From positions 1-19,180 of the forward strand of contig SSBO01000058.1 in NCBI GenBank assembly GCA_005281725.1: 19,180 nt of DNA, written 5' to 3'. Under the pieces are notes generated by a model that was given only the letters and a program-made list of their open reading frames with translations, was not told where the DNA came from and searched no databases. Source of the DNA: Wuchereria bancrofti (taxonomy: Eukaryota > Nematoda > Chromadorea > Rhabditida > Onchocercidae). Of this stretch, positions 18,364 to 19,180 are shown one piece after another (the stretch's first letter is position 1; every line of letters begins with the position of its first letter). The translations under genes and the position numbers were made by a program.

Positions 18364-18829
18364 TTATTTGAACTCAGAAATCCACCAAGCGTATGAGATA
18401 AAAAATGCGGGAGGAAGAATTCAAATACGTCGATCATAAACAATTCCTATGCCCCATAATACAGATAGTTTGTTCTTCCTAGTTCGAGACTAATCTTGCT
18501 CCTCCATTGTGCTGTGCCATTTTCAGACAAATGCAATGCTAAATTAACTGTTGTTTTTAAAATCTTTTCATGCTCTGTGTCCCATACTTCTTGTTGACAT
18601 AATAATTCTCAGTTATCTGCGCATTTAATTCTTCAAACAATACGATTATTCCTCTTCTTCCATCATCTTCCCTGATTATTTCTTCAATAATCTGTAGAGT
18701 TCTATCGAATATTGAAGAAATTATCTGCGAAGAATGTTGTGATTTGCATCCCCAAGCTCGAATTTTTGCTCCTAATTCGGATATGGTAAGAATTATTTGA
18801 TTGTTATTCAGATATAATGCATCTATAAG
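18364..18829 (-). pseudogene. Frame-broken protein-coding relic
   Basis: Frame A is open from 18829 to 18557 (90 codons, no ATG before the last few), reading through SELGAKIRAWGCKSQHSSQI, FDRTLQIIEEIIREDDGRRG and VLFEELNAQITE. Near 18605 the coding-like signal moves to frame B (18608-18447), reading LLCQQEVWDTEHEKILKTTV and HLSENGTAQWRSKISLELGR up to a TAG. Then it moves to a third frame (about 18450-18364) with one internal TGA. A possible 5' splice acceptor is the TTATAG near 18823. Helical, charged composition over about 150 residues suggests a once-real protein. Two frame changes and one in-frame stop point to a pseudogene; unrecognised introns or sequencing indels are alternatives. No family is recognised. 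Confidence 0.45.
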
Positions 18830-18879
18830 TCATTAACTACAATGGATATTTAGTTTTTTTTTTAAATACGTTTATAAGA

Positions 18880-18942
18880 TTTATTCAGGTATATCACAAG
18901 TTTTTTAGAAGGAAGTGATTGCAAGGAAAGCAAGGTACGGTT
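18880..18942 (-). other. Candidate terminal exon with poly(A) signal
   Basis: A very good acceptor (CTTCTTTTTCCAG) ends at 18943, followed on the minus strand by a short open stretch. One frame reads PYLAFLAITSF and stops at 18905, 20 bases before an AATAAA (18885-18880). Another frame reads NRTLLSLQSLPSKK onward to a stop further down. If real, it would be the last exon of a gene entering from the right edge, ending just upstream of the relic at 18829. Confidence 0.22.
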
Positions 18943-19180
18943 CTGGAAAAAGAAGCATACCGTTATTAAGGGAATAAATACCTAGAGCATTAAATTATAT
19001 GCTTAATTTTTTGCATTTGCTGCATTTAATTTCCAAATTTATTGATTATTTTATTTTATTTGATGTTTTCCACAGTGCTTCAACTGTAGTAAAGTTATTT
19101 TCTCTATATGTTAAAACTGCGTTTTAATAAAAATTAATTTTGCAAAATTTTCTTTACTTTCGTAATGTCAGAATTGCAAA
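18943..19180. other. Right edge, no supported gene
   Basis: AT-rich sequence. A plus-strand acceptor-like TTTTCCACAG ending at 19075 is followed by TGCTTCAACTGTAGTAAAG (CFNCSK), but the frame closes soon after. It is too short to call. Confidence 0.4.

Noticed and set aside
19075..19120. Zinc-knuckle-like CFNC after a splice acceptor
   Set aside because: The frame closes within about a dozen codons and the second half of a knuckle is absent.

Overview
The window looks like nuclear DNA of a small-genome invertebrate. It is extremely AT-rich, has no bacterial-style gene packing, and its best gene is cut by five short GT-AG introns (about 99-170 nt). Its 5' end has a poly-T/TAG splice acceptor 13 nt before the ATG, which would fit a trans-spliced nematode-like genome. 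The nematode assignment is a guess from gene architecture, not from a recognised protein.

About 15 kb of the 19 kb is one giant imperfect inverted repeat. The left arm (1 to ~6345) and right arm (~10790 to at least 15025) are reverse complements around a ~4.4 kb non-repeated spacer. Each arm, from outside in, has four parts: (a) an A/T homopolymer-like tail; (b) a ~1.4 kb outer segment that is nearly identical between arms and carries a 70-codon ORF, a 32-nt hairpin and a nested 13-bp inverted repeat; (c) a tandem array full of the palindrome GCATGC (about 3.9 kb left, 2.3 kb right); (d) an inner ~0.4 kb segment that matches its partner at clearly lower identity. The layout resembles foldback-type DNA transposons, whose long inverted ends contain tandem subrepeats, but no transposase is recognisable and the left end lies outside the window.

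The spacer (~6346-10789) is mostly non-coding-looking. It holds a possible two-exon mini-gene (6709-6969), a 115-codon minus-strand ORF, and a stretch near 8515-8741 where coding-like sequence switches frame, suggesting decay.

Right of the repeat is the clearest gene (16757 to 15248, minus strand). It is a GC-rich, intron-containing gene for an acidic protein with one C2H2 zinc finger, followed by a Cys/His-rich segment. Its last candidate exon abuts the T-rich tail of the repeat and ends in a donor-like site, so the repeat may sit inside or at the 3' end of this gene. The remaining right flank (16.8-19.18 kb) is AT-rich with three weak coding candidates: a small basic/membrane ORF, a cysteine-rich exon (17345-17485), and a minus-strand coding relic with two frame changes (18364-18829).
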